Positions 14,631 through 21,926 of a stretch of 28,653 nucleotides of DNA are shown here, in pieces. Numbering within the stretch: the stretch's first letter is position 1; each line of letters starts with the position of its first letter. The translations under genes and the position numbers were made by a program. The notes beneath the pieces were generated by a model. That model did not search any database and was not told the origin of the DNA. It saw only the letters and a program-made list of their open reading frames with translations. Origin of the DNA: Gordoniibacillus chartarius (GTDB lineage Bacteria; Bacillota; Bacilli; Paenibacillales; NBRC-103111); NCBI RefSeq assembly GCF_042432825.1, contig NZ_JBHLWN010000118.1, positions 1-28,653 on the forward strand. Reading direction: 5' to 3'.

Positions 14631-16421
14631 TTATTTCGTCAGCTCTTCCATTTGGTCCAGCAAGCTTGCAAATACGCTCATCGCCTGCTTGATCGGCTCC
14701 GGCGACGACATGTCGACACCAGCGCGCTTCAGAATCTCGATCGAATAGTCGCTGCCGCCGCTCTTCAGGAAGCCGAGGTACCGCTGCACCGCCGGGTCGC
14801 CTTCATCGAGAATTTGCTTGGCGAACGATGTCGCCGCCGAGAAGCCCGTCGCATATTTGTACACATAGAAGCTGTTGTAGAAGTGAGGAATGCGCGCCCA
14901 TTCCATTTCGATATCCTTGTCTACCGTCATCGCCTCGCCGTGATACTTCTGGTTCAGCTCGTAGTAAATTTTGCTGAATTCAGCCGGTGTCAGCGATTCG
15001 CCTTGCTCCATACGCTCGTGCGTAATTTTCTCGAACTCGGCGAACATCGTTTGACGGAATACCGTCGTCCGGAACTGGTCGGCGTAGTAGGTGAGCAGGT
15101 ACAATTTTTCCTTCGGATCGGTCGTCTTCTTAAGCAGGTAATCCATCAGCAGCGCTTCGTTCAACGTCGACGCCACCTCGGCGAGGAAGATCGTGTACTG
15201 GGCGTACCGGTATTCCTGCTCCTCGTCCGATAAGTACGAGTGAATGGCGTGACCCATCTCGTGCGCCAGCGTAAACATCGAATTCAGGTTATCTTTATGG
15301 TTCAGCAGTACGTAAGGATGCGTGCCGTACGCGCCCCAGCTGTAAGCGCCGCTGCGCTTGTTCTGGTTCTCGTACACGTCGATCCAGCGGTTGTCGAAGC
15401 CGTCCTGCAAAATGTTCAAGTAATCGTCGCCGAGCGGCTTCAGCGCTTCCTTGATCGTAGTCTTCGCTTCGCTGTACGGGATGTTCATCTCGACCTCGTC
15501 AACGAGCGGCGTGAACAGATCGTACATGTGCAGCTCGTCGACTTTGAGAAGCTTCTTGCGCAGCTTGAAATAACGGTGCAGCAGCGGCAGCGATTCATGA
15601 ATCGTGTCGATGAGGTTCGTGTACACTTCCGGTTTGATGTTGTCGCCGAACAGGGACATCTCCAGAACGGATGGATAATGGCGAGCCTTCGCATAGAAAA
15701 TGTTCTTGTTGATGTTCGCGCTCAGCGTCGAAGCGATCGTATTTTTCTGCTTCGAATACGTGTCGTACATCGCCTTGAAGGCGCCGGCCCGCACGTCGCG
15801 GTTACGGCTTTCCAGGAACTGGATGTAATTGCCGTGCGTCAGCTCGACTTCTTCGCCCTTGTCGTTCTTCACCTTCGGGAACTTCATGTCGGCGTTGTTC
15901 AGCATGCCGAAGATGGTGCTCGGCGCTCCCGCCATATTGCCGGCCTGCGCGAGCAGCGCTTCCTCGGCTTCGGACAGCACGTGCGGCTTCTCCCGGATCA
16001 TTTCCTCCAGGGTACGCTTGTAGAAGGCGAGCGTCGGATCGGCAACGAGCCCGCGCAGCTGCTCTTCCGACAGCGATAAAATTTCCGGCGAAATGAACGA
16101 CAGCGCTTCGCCGACTTCGACGCTCAGCTTCTTCGACTTGTCGGATAAGGCTTGGTATGTCGGCTCCGCCGTATCCTCGTGGTGCTTCATATTGGCATAT
16201 ACATAAAGCCGTTCGCTATGTAAGGAAATTTCATCTTCCAGGGCGAAGCATTCTTGAATGGCTTTGGCGTTATTCAGCTTGCCGCGGTACGCTTTAATGC
16301 GGTCGACGAGCTTCTTCACTTCCTGATATTCCTGATCCCATGCCTGCTGGTTTGGGAACAAATCCTCCAGCTTCCACGTTTGTTCGGCAGGAATCGCTTT
16401 ACGTTCGAGAATTTGATTCAT
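14631..16421 (-). CDS. pepF: Oligoendopeptidase F (M3B zinc metallopeptidase)
   Basis: A 596-residue zinc peptidase that cleaves short peptides, roughly 6-18 residues, in the cytosol. The zinc site HEMGH has His387, Glu388 and His391; the third ligand lies in the downstream AEVASTLNEALL helix. IPAEQTWKLEDLF is the usual N-terminus and YKYATGFSAATSFA a family block near the C-terminus. ATG at 16421 has GGAGGAG seven bases upstream and gives the normal family length. The frame stays open upstream: ATG at 16541 has GGGAG nine bases before it and would add a 40-residue leader that looks like a signal peptide (core APLALALGLLAGTLPASA). Both starts lie downstream of the same predicted -10. The lapA-like gene follows immediately. 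Confidence 0.95.
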   Translation of the reverse strand: MNQILERKAIPAEQTWKLEDLFPNQQAWDQEYQEVKKLVDRIKAYRGKLNNAKAIQECFALEDEISLHSERLYVYANMKHHEDTAEPTYQALSDKSKKLSVEVGEALSFISPEILSLSEEQLRGLVADPTLAFYKRTLEEMIREKPHVLSEAEEALLAQAGNMAGAPSTIFGMLNNADMKFPKVKNDKGEEVELTHGNYIQFLESRNRDVRAGAFKAMYDTYSKQKNTIASTLSANINKNIFYAKARHYPSVLEMSLFGDNIKPEVYTNLIDTIHESLPLLHRYFKLRKKLLKVDELHMYDLFTPLVDEVEMNIPYSEAKTTIKEALKPLGDDYLNILQDGFDNRWIDVYENQNKRSGAYSWGAYGTHPYVLLNHKDNLNSMFTLAHEMGHAIHSYLSDEEQEYRYAQYTIFLAEVASTLNEALLMDYLLKKTTDPKEKLYLLTYYADQFRTTVFRQTMFAEFEKITHERMEQGESLTPAEFSKIYYELNQKYHGEAMTVDKDIEMEWARIPHFYNSFYVYKYATGFSAATSFAKQILDEGDPAVQRYLGFLKSGGSDYSIEILKRAGVDMSSPEPIKQAMSVFASLLDQMEELTK

Positions 16422-16643
16422 AGGGGCCCTCCTCCAAGGTTTTAGGGATGGTGTGGACGACTCGCTGGGCCCGGCGGCGGAAGCCGGCAAAGTGCCGGCC
16501 AGCAAACCTAGGGCAAGAGCGAGAGGTGCGATGCGAATCATGGCGTCACTCTCCCAGGCCGGATGTTGCCCGCCGTTGCCGCGGCTTGTTCCGGCACGGC
16601 GATTGGCGGCATTTCCCACCTAGTATGAGCGTTCTTGAACCAT

Positions 16644-16673
16644 ATTATAAAGTGTTGTGACGCCTGCGTCGAA
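16644..16673 (-). promoter_or_regulatory. pepF: Predicted promoter of pepF
   Basis: On the minus strand a perfect TATAAT (16644-16649) with a poor -35 TTCGAC (16668-16673) at 18-bp spacing. The leader would be about 95 bases to ATG 16541 and 215 to ATG 16421. Confidence 0.5.
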
Positions 16674-16674
16674 T

Positions 16675-16857
16675 TCAGGTGCCGAGCCGGAACAGCTCGA
16701 CCACAAGCAGTATGAAGGATGTGACGATCATCGTCAGCGTGACGAGCGACAGCGTGCGGCGAAACCGCGGCTCGATATGATCCCGGCGCATAATGACGAT
16801 GCCGGCCATGCAGAACGAGACGATCCAGAAGCTAAGCAGTGTAGCGGTGTGACTCAT
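16675..16857 (-). CDS. Small two-helix membrane protein, unknown function
   Basis: A 60-residue protein with two hydrophobic segments (about 5-22 and 37-56) joined by a charged loop (MRRDHIEPRFRRT). AGAGAGGTGAA about seven bases before ATG 16857 is a strong ribosome site, which argues that the gene is real. I do not recognise a family. It is divergent from the pyruvate-oxidase-like gene (139 bp apart) and lies upstream of pepF on the same strand; the pepF -10 is just past its stop. Confidence 0.65.
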   Translation of the reverse strand: MSHTATLLSFWIVSFCMAGIVIMRRDHIEPRFRRTLSLVTLTMIVTSFILLVVELFRLGT

Positions 16858-16996
16858 GGCGGGTTCACCTCTCTTGGTCTATAGAAAAGTATTTCGCCGC
16901 GCAGGGAAACAATTCCTTTTCTTCGGAGAGAGAGGATGGCGGAGCGGGGGACAATATTCGCGTAACGCATTTTATGAATCAAAGAGGAGTGTCGAT

Positions 16997-18694
16997 ATGC
17001 AGCAAGCTACTATGGAGGCGGCGGTACAAACATCAGCCGTCCCGGCGGTTAATGCCGATCAACGGAAGCCGTCAAGCGGCCTTACGGCGGCTCAATACAT
17101 CGTTGAGCAGCTGGCGGAGTGGGGCGTTGCGCGCATCTACGGCGTCATCGGTGACGCTAATTTAGATGTATTGGACGCTCTTGCCAAACAGAACCGAATT
17201 GCCTATGTTGCTTGCCAGCATGAAGAAAGCGCGGCGCTGATGGCATCCGCAGAGGCGAAGCTGACGGGCCAAGTCGGCGTGTGCATGGCGACGAGCGGGC
17301 CGGGAGCGGCCAATTTGCTGAACGGCGTCGCCGACGCCGCGATGGATTATGTGCCTTTGCTGGTTTTAACCGGGCAGGTCGAGACGTATAACATCGGCAC
17401 ACGGGCTAAACAGTACATCGACCAGCAAAAGCTGTTTTCAGGCGTCACGGACTGCAGCGAGCTCGTCACCCACCCGGATGCATTGCCGGAGCTGCTCCAG
17501 ACAGCTCTTACCACTGCGATAACGCAAGGAAAGCCGGCTCATCTTTCGATCGCGAAAAATATGTATCGCCTTCCGGTCAACGGAACCGTCAAGCCGTATC
17601 CCCGACATCTGAAGCAGGAGCTGCTTGTTCCGGATGAGCCCGTGCGCGAAGCGGCGGAGCTGATTCGCGGCGCTGCGAGGCCGGTACTGCTGATCGGGCG
17701 TGGAGTAAGCGGTGCGGCAGCGGAGGTTATTCGGCTCGCGGAGCAGCTTCCGGCTGCTATCGTTACGACGCTTCCTGCCCGTCCGCTCGTCCCGAACGAC
17801 CATCTGCACTATGCAGGGGGACTTGGACAGGCCGGCAGCGAAGCGGCTTCCGTCTTGCTGAGCGAGAGCGACCTGATTGTCATGCTGGGGGCGACCTGGT
17901 GGCCGGACGAGTACGTCCCGAGCCAAGCCCGGGTACTGCAAATCGACAAGATCCCGGCGCAGATCGGTCAAGGGCATCCTCTTACGCGCGGTATTGCAGG
18001 CGACGCCGCGGACATCGTGCCTAGGCTTGTAAGGGAACTTGAGCAATCGCCCGCACCGAATCGGCTTCCTTGGAAAGCTCGGATCGCAGAGGTGAATGCA
18101 GCCTGGAAGGGGCGCATCGAAGCGGAGGCGAACCAAAAGACGGAGCCGTTAGCGCCGCAGCTGGCGGTTAAGCTTGTGGCCGAGGCCTGTGCCGAAAATG
18201 CGGTGGTTACAGTAGACACAGGGGATCATACGCTGTGGTTTAACCGGATTTTTCAAGCGAAGCGGGGACAGAGCGTGCTGCTGTCCGGCCGCTGGCGGAC
18301 GCTCGGCTTTGCGCTGCCGGCGGCCATAGCCGCCAAACTCGCCCAGCCCCGGCGGCAAGTTGTTGCGCTTGCGGGAGACGGCGGCGTTGTGCAAACGATT
18401 ATGGAGCTGCGCACCGCGGCCAGAATGAAGCTCGCGTTTACGCTCGTTATTTTTGATAACGGCTCGTATGCGATGGAACGAAACCGGATGTCGGTACAAG
18501 GGCTGAACACATTGGGCAGCGAGCTGGAGAGCCCCGATTTTGTCAAGCTGGCGGAAAGCTGCGGGGCTTCAGGTTACCGGGTGACGACCGAAGAAGAGTG
18601 GGAGAAGGCGCTCCAGTTGGCTGCCAACAGCAGCGACGTGCCTGTTGTCATCGTGGTCAAGGTCGCCGATACGATGGTCCCGCATACGAAATAA
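16997..18694 (+). CDS. Thiamine diphosphate-dependent enzyme, pyruvate oxidase-like
   Basis: A 565-residue enzyme with the three-domain layout of pyruvate oxidase/acetolactate synthase proteins. The N-terminal Pyr domain has the cofactor-activating glutamate in QHEESAALMA (Glu76), with SGPGAANLLNGVADA near 100. The middle nucleotide-binding domain covers about 195-340. The C-terminal PP domain has GDGGVVQTIMEL (Gly460-Asp461-Gly462) and a downstream Asn in VIFDNGSY. It most resembles PoxB/YdaP-type pyruvate oxidases, which convert pyruvate to acetate or acetyl phosphate with an FAD cofactor; another 2-oxoacid cannot be excluded. ATG 16997 has AGAGGAG seven bases upstream; upstream in-frame codons lack a ribosome site. 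A hairpin follows directly after the stop. Confidence 0.9.
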   Translation: MQQATMEAAVQTSAVPAVNADQRKPSSGLTAAQYIVEQLAEWGVARIYGVIGDANLDVLDALAKQNRIAYVACQHEESAALMASAEAKLTGQVGVCMATSGPGAANLLNGVADAAMDYVPLLVLTGQVETYNIGTRAKQYIDQQKLFSGVTDCSELVTHPDALPELLQTALTTAITQGKPAHLSIAKNMYRLPVNGTVKPYPRHLKQELLVPDEPVREAAELIRGAARPVLLIGRGVSGAAAEVIRLAEQLPAAIVTTLPARPLVPNDHLHYAGGLGQAGSEAASVLLSESDLIVMLGATWWPDEYVPSQARVLQIDKIPAQIGQGHPLTRGIAGDAADIVPRLVRELEQSPAPNRLPWKARIAEVNAAWKGRIEAEANQKTEPLAPQLAVKLVAEACAENAVVTVDTGDHTLWFNRIFQAKRGQSVLLSGRWRTLGFALPAAIAAKLAQPRRQVVALAGDGGVVQTIMELRTAARMKLAFTLVIFDNGSYAMERNRMSVQGLNTLGSELESPDFVKLAESCGASGYRVTTEEEWEKALQLAANSSDVPVVIVVKVADTMVPHTK

Positions 18695-18726
18695 GCCCCT
18701 GGTCTGCGTGTGCCGCAGGCAGGGGC
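18695..18726. terminator. Strong hairpin between convergent genes
   Basis: GCCCCTG (18695-18701) pairs with CAGGGGC (18720-18726), and an inner five-bp stem (18704-18708 with 18714-18718) extends it. The minus-strand tail TTATTTCG is the better terminator tail, so it probably ends the gene at 18733-18972; it may also stop the ThDP-enzyme transcript. Confidence 0.65.
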
Positions 18727-18732
18727 CGGACA

Positions 18733-18972
18733 TTAAACTTCCTTGAACGCTTCGAGAATGGCGAGACGTTCTTCTTCCGTTCCGTTGAAACGCTCTGGCG
18801 TGAACCGCTTCTCGGCCCAGTCCAGCATCTCCGGGCGGGTAACGAACGTGTGCGATTCTTCGCCCCATTGATCCGAAATTTCGCGGACGACGATCTTGGA
18901 GCCCTGCACTTCGGCGTTTACCATGTTCCATTTGTCCCGCTTGTAAATTTGTATTTTTTTCATATTCGACAT
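18733..18972 (-). CDS. Hypothetical small protein
   Basis: A 79-residue soluble protein beginning MSNMKKIQIYKRDKWN. It is strand-rich at first (KIVVREISDQWGEESHTFVTR) and then helical and acidic (PEMLDWAEKRF, EERLAILEAFKEV). AGGAG lies about ten bases before ATG 18972; ATG 18963 is a nearby alternative but too far from the site. I do not recognise a named family. It is convergent with the ThDP enzyme and divergent from the methyltransferase. The compact ordered look and good ribosome site support a real gene. Confidence 0.7.
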   Translation of the reverse strand: MSNMKKIQIYKRDKWNMVNAEVQGSKIVVREISDQWGEESHTFVTRPEMLDWAEKRFTPERFNGTEEERLAILEAFKEV

Positions 18973-19160
18973 TGACCATTCGCTCCTGCACATGAAGGAT
19001 ATGAGCCTCATCATACCTGAGCGGCGGAAGAAAATCAATGAAGACTATTGCCGGTAATTGGAAGCTGTGCTATTATGCTCGTTAAGCCGCGGAGAGAGGG
19101 AGCTCTTGCCGGGCGAGCGGAGAACAGGGCCGGAAGGCCGAAGATGAGGAGAGATGAGCG

Positions 19161-19904
19161 ATGAAAGAAAACAATGGGCAGGAAACCAGGCACTACCAGC
19201 AAGCCGGAGTCGCCATGACATGCCGGTCGTTTGAGGAATACGTCAGCATGTTTGCGCTGCAAGACATCGACCGTCCGGATGGGATGGACATTCTCGATGT
19301 CGCCGGCGGTGCGTCGTCTTTTGCTGCGACTGCAGCTCGGCGCGGCAGTAAGGTTACGGCCGTCGATCCGCTGTATGAAATGACTTTGGAGCAAATTGCC
19401 AAGTACGGTGCCAAAGAGATCGAGGTGTCGACAGCCAAGCTGGCTGAGCTCGCCGATAAGTACCGGTGGGATTACTACGGTAATATTGACAATCATAAAG
19501 CAAACCGCGAACGGTCGTTACAGACGTTCCTGCACGATTACGGAGCGCCTGAGCCGCGTGTCGCTTATATCGCCGCGCAGCTGCCGAGGCTGCCGCTGGC
19601 CGATGATTCGTTCGACTTGACCCTTTGCAGCCACTTTTTATTCTTGTATGAAGCCCAGTTCGACTACGGCTTTCACGCCGCCTCCGTGAAGGAGCTTCTA
19701 AGGGTAACGAAGCCCGGAGGTGAAGTGCGCCTGTATCCGCTGGTGAATTTCCGTACGGAGCTGTACGCGCACTTGGACGCGCTCCGGACAGAGATGGAGA
19801 CGGCAGGCGCCGAGAGCCGGCTCGAAGCGTCGAAGCTGCCGTTTCTTCCGAATTCAAGCGACGTGCTCGTTTTCCGAAAGTTGGCTAAGGGCGAACAAGT
19901 ATAA
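19161..19904 (+). CDS. Class I SAM-dependent methyltransferase
   Basis: A 247-residue Rossmann-fold methyltransferase. The S-adenosylmethionine-binding motif I is ILDVAGGASSFAATAA at about residues 43-58, followed by KVTAVDPLYE with the acidic residue that binds the ribose. LPLADDSFDLTLCSHFLFLY near 150 is the motif IV/V region and LLRVTKPGGEVRLYPL the post-core motif. The substrate is not evident. ATG 19161 has GAGGAG about nine bases upstream. The downstream csp gene has its own promoter, so this gene is probably monocistronic. Confidence 0.85.
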   Translation: MKENNGQETRHYQQAGVAMTCRSFEEYVSMFALQDIDRPDGMDILDVAGGASSFAATAARRGSKVTAVDPLYEMTLEQIAKYGAKEIEVSTAKLAELADKYRWDYYGNIDNHKANRERSLQTFLHDYGAPEPRVAYIAAQLPRLPLADDSFDLTLCSHFLFLYEAQFDYGFHAASVKELLRVTKPGGEVRLYPLVNFRTELYAHLDALRTEMETAGAESRLEASKLPFLPNSSDVLVFRKLAKGEQV

Positions 19905-19915
19905 ACAGGTGTCCG

Positions 19916-19944
19916 TTGCATAAAGATAAGATTGGTGATATACT
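19916..19944 (+). promoter_or_regulatory. Predicted promoter of the cold-shock gene
   Basis: TTGCAT (-35, 19916-19921), a 17-bp spacer and TATACT (-10, 19939-19944). The short leader contains a five-bp hairpin (TCGCC at 19953-19957, GGCGA at 19965-19969) before AGGAGG. Confidence 0.7.
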
Positions 19945-19991
19945 TTGTACACTCGCCCTTTGATGGCGATACGTTTAGGAGGTAATGGTAC

Positions 19992-20189
19992 TTGAAAGGC
20001 ACAGTGAAATGGTTTAACGCAGAAAAAGGTTATGGTTTTATCTCGGTTGAAGGCGGAGACGATGTATTCGTTCATTACTCTGCAATCCAAGGTGACGGCT
20101 TCAAATCCCTTGACGAAGGTCAAGAGGTTGAGTTCGACATCACCGAAGGCAATCGCGGCCCGCAAGCGGCTAACGTTGTTAAGTTATAA
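19992..20189 (+). CDS. Cold-shock protein (CspA/CspB family)
   Basis: A 65-residue single cold-shock domain protein that binds single-stranded RNA and DNA and acts as an RNA chaperone. It opens KGTVKWFNAEKGYGFI (with RNP1), followed by DDVFVHYSAI (RNP2), and ends with the usual GPQAANVVKL. Length and sequence match Bacilli Csp proteins closely. The start is TTG at 19992 with AGGAGG eight bases upstream; ATG is more usual for this family. It has its own promoter and a strong terminator at 20234-20267, so it is a single-gene unit. Confidence 0.97.
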   Translation: MKGTVKWFNAEKGYGFISVEGGDDVFVHYSAIQGDGFKSLDEGQEVEFDITEGNRGPQAANVVKL

Positions 20190-20233
20190 GATCCCGACCT
20201 CACTCAGGGTTTTATAGATGATCGCAACGGAAA

Positions 20234-20267
20234 GGCGGCTCCCGTTCAGACGGGGGTCGTCTTTTTT
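20234..20267 (+). terminator. Terminator of the cold-shock gene
   Basis: A twelve-bp stem with three G.T pairs (20234-20245 with 20250-20261) and a TCAG loop, followed by six T. Confidence 0.93.
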
Positions 20268-20354
20268 GCATCCGAATTTGGCTCTTACCGCGACGGTGAA
20301 CACGCCTTGTCTTAAGGACGGCGTAAGCCGGTTATCCTTGCGTGTATGCACATT

Positions 20355-20384
20355 TTGACCATGTTCGCGGCTGCATGCTACACT
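20355..20384 (+). promoter_or_regulatory. rpiA: Predicted promoter of rpiA
   Basis: TTGACC (-35, 20355-20360), an 18-bp spacer and TACACT (20379-20384) with an upstream TG making an extended -10 (TGCTACACT). Confidence 0.65.
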
Positions 20385-20437
20385 ATTTCTGCAAATAGGG
20401 GCATGCAGCGATACATGGCAAAGGGCGGGATTTTCGG

Positions 20438-21115
20438 ATGGATAAGAAGAAGCTGGCCGGCGAAGCGGCCGTTGAGCTCGTAGAAGATGGGATGATCGTC
20501 GGGCTCGGCACCGGGTCGACAGCGTATTGGGCCATTCAGGCGATCGGGCGAAAGGTGGCGGCGGGGTTGCGCATCCAGGGCGTGCCTACATCGGTGCAAA
20601 GTGAGACGCTGGCGCTCCAGCTCGGCATACCTTTACTGCCGTGGGCGGAGCTGGGAAGAATTGACCTGACGATCGACGGAGCGGACGAGCTTGACCCGCA
20701 GCTGCAGCTGATCAAGGGCGGGGGCGGAGCGCTGCTGCGCGAGAAGATCGTCGCATCGCTGTCGCAGCAGCTCATTATCGTCGCCGACGAGAGTAAGGCG
20801 GTCGATCGGCTCGGCGCCTTCCCGCTGCCGGTCGAAATCGTGCCGTTCGCGTGGCAGGCAACCCGCCGTCAAGTGCGAGCGCTCGGCTGTGAAGCGGCGC
20901 TGCGCGGCGGCGAGACAGAGCCGTTCGTTACGGACAACGGGAACTACATTCTGGATTGCAAATTCGGTGTCATCGAGCATGCGCACGATCTGCAGGTGCA
21001 GCTATCCGCCATTCCCGGCGTCGTCGAAACCGGCTTGTTTCTCGGCATGGCTTCCGCCGCTTATATCGGCTGCTCCGACGGAACGGTCAAACGGCTCGAT
21101 AAGCCGGCGATTTGA
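20438..21115 (+). CDS. rpiA: Ribose-5-phosphate isomerase A
   Basis: A 225-residue cytosolic enzyme interconverting ribose 5-phosphate and ribulose 5-phosphate in the non-oxidative pentose phosphate pathway. Signature segments are VGLGTGSTAYWAI near residue 28, IDLTIDGADELDP near 85 and IKGGGGALLREKIVA near 100, followed by the IVADESK and PLPVEIVPFA blocks. The length matches the family (E. coli RpiA is about 219). The ribosome site before ATG 20438 is only fair (AAGGGCGGG, about eleven bases away). The gene is single, with its own promoter and a long palindromic terminator. RpiA is less common than RpiB in Firmicutes but well known in Paenibacillaceae. Confidence 0.96.
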   Translation: MDKKKLAGEAAVELVEDGMIVGLGTGSTAYWAIQAIGRKVAAGLRIQGVPTSVQSETLALQLGIPLLPWAELGRIDLTIDGADELDPQLQLIKGGGGALLREKIVASLSQQLIIVADESKAVDRLGAFPLPVEIVPFAWQATRRQVRALGCEAALRGGETEPFVTDNGNYILDCKFGVIEHAHDLQVQLSAIPGVVETGLFLGMASAAYIGCSDGTVKRLDKPAI

Positions 21116-21123
21116 ACGCAAGA

Positions 21124-21173
21124 AGGGACTGACCCCGAGTAGATGCGATCTACAGGGAGACAGTCCCTTTTTT
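21124..21173 (+). terminator. Long segmented terminator after rpiA
   Basis: Three stacked stems: AGGGACTG/CAGTCCCT (21124-21131 with 21161-21168), an inner CCC/GGG, and TAGAT/ATCTA at the tip, followed by a T run to 21173. It probably also shields the convergent nitroreductase gene. Confidence 0.88.
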
Positions 21174-21201
21174 GCTGCCATATCAGAAAGTATATAGGAA
21201 G

Positions 21202-21849
21202 CTACCTTACAATTTCTAAAATCTCGTCCACTTCTTTGCGCGGCAGGCGTCCCGGCTGTTCGGCCGGATAGCCGAGCGAAATGACCATATTGATCTGGCA
21301 TTCCTCCGGAATGTTCAAATATTCGCGAAGCTGCTCGGAAGCGAGCAGTACGGGGCCGGTCATCGGGCACGTAGCGAGTCCTTTGGCATGCGCCGCCAGC
21401 ATCAGGTTCTGCGCTGCCAAGCACGAGCTCTTGATGCCTTCCTCCGCCCATTCCGCCTCGTCCACGAATCCGATCGGATCGAAAATTTTCTCGCGGAACT
21501 TGGATTGATACGGCGTAGCCAAACAAATAATGAGCACAGGCGCATCGGAGAACGCTGTAGCGTACGGTCCGAACGACTTGACGAGGAGCCGGCCTTCGCG
21601 GCTCTTGCCGTCGGCTTCGGCACGCTCCGCCGTGCGGTGAAGCGCATCCCAGGTCATGGCTTCGATGTCTTTGATCTTGTCCTTATTCATGACGGCAATG
21701 AATTTCCACGTTTGTGAGTTCGTATCGCTCGGCGCGTATCTCGCACAATCGATGATTTCGCGAATGTCTTCTACGGACACTTCGCGATCTGTAAAGCTGC
21801 GAATGCTGCGGCGATCGAGCAGGATGGATTTAAACTGTTCGTATTGCAT
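21202..21849 (-). CDS. Nitroreductase family protein
   Basis: A 215-residue FMN-dependent oxidoreductase. The N-terminal DRRSIRSFTDREV has the conserved Arg/Ser residues that bind FMN phosphate, with CARYAPSDTNSQTWKFIAV (FMN-binding) after it and AAQNLMLAAHAKGLATCPMTGP and ISLGYPAEQPGRLPRKEVDEIL near the end. These enzymes reduce nitroaromatics, quinones or flavins with NAD(P)H; the natural substrate is not evident. ATG at 21849 is chosen because GGGAGAAG lies about seven bases upstream; the frame is open up to the adaptor gene but without a site. A minus-strand TATACT (21906-21911) could be its -10. It follows the efflux operon on the same strand and might be cotranscribed. Confidence 0.92.
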   Translation of the reverse strand: MQYEQFKSILLDRRSIRSFTDREVSVEDIREIIDCARYAPSDTNSQTWKFIAVMNKDKIKDIEAMTWDALHRTAERAEADGKSREGRLLVKSFGPYATAFSDAPVLIICLATPYQSKFREKIFDPIGFVDEAEWAEEGIKSSCLAAQNLMLAAHAKGLATCPMTGPVLLASEQLREYLNIPEECQINMVISLGYPAEQPGRLPRKEVDEILEIVR

Positions 21850-21926
21850 GCAATCTTCTCCCTGCTTTCCGATAAATCGATAGTAGGTGTTAAGACCTCC
21901 TCCCAAGTATACCGAACCCAAGCTCA

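Noticed and set aside
14247..16079. Plus-strand open frames opposite pepF and the lapA-like gene
   Set aside because: Shadow frames from GC-rich codon bias on the other strand; the minus-strand proteins have intact catalytic motifs.
16856..16996. N-terminal extension of the ThDP enzyme
   Set aside because: The extension has no ribosome site or homologous content; AGAGGAG directly precedes ATG 16997.
20190..20437. RNA gene or riboswitch between csp and rpiA
   Set aside because: The stretch is explained by the csp terminator and the rpiA promoter; no recognisable conserved RNA motif was seen.
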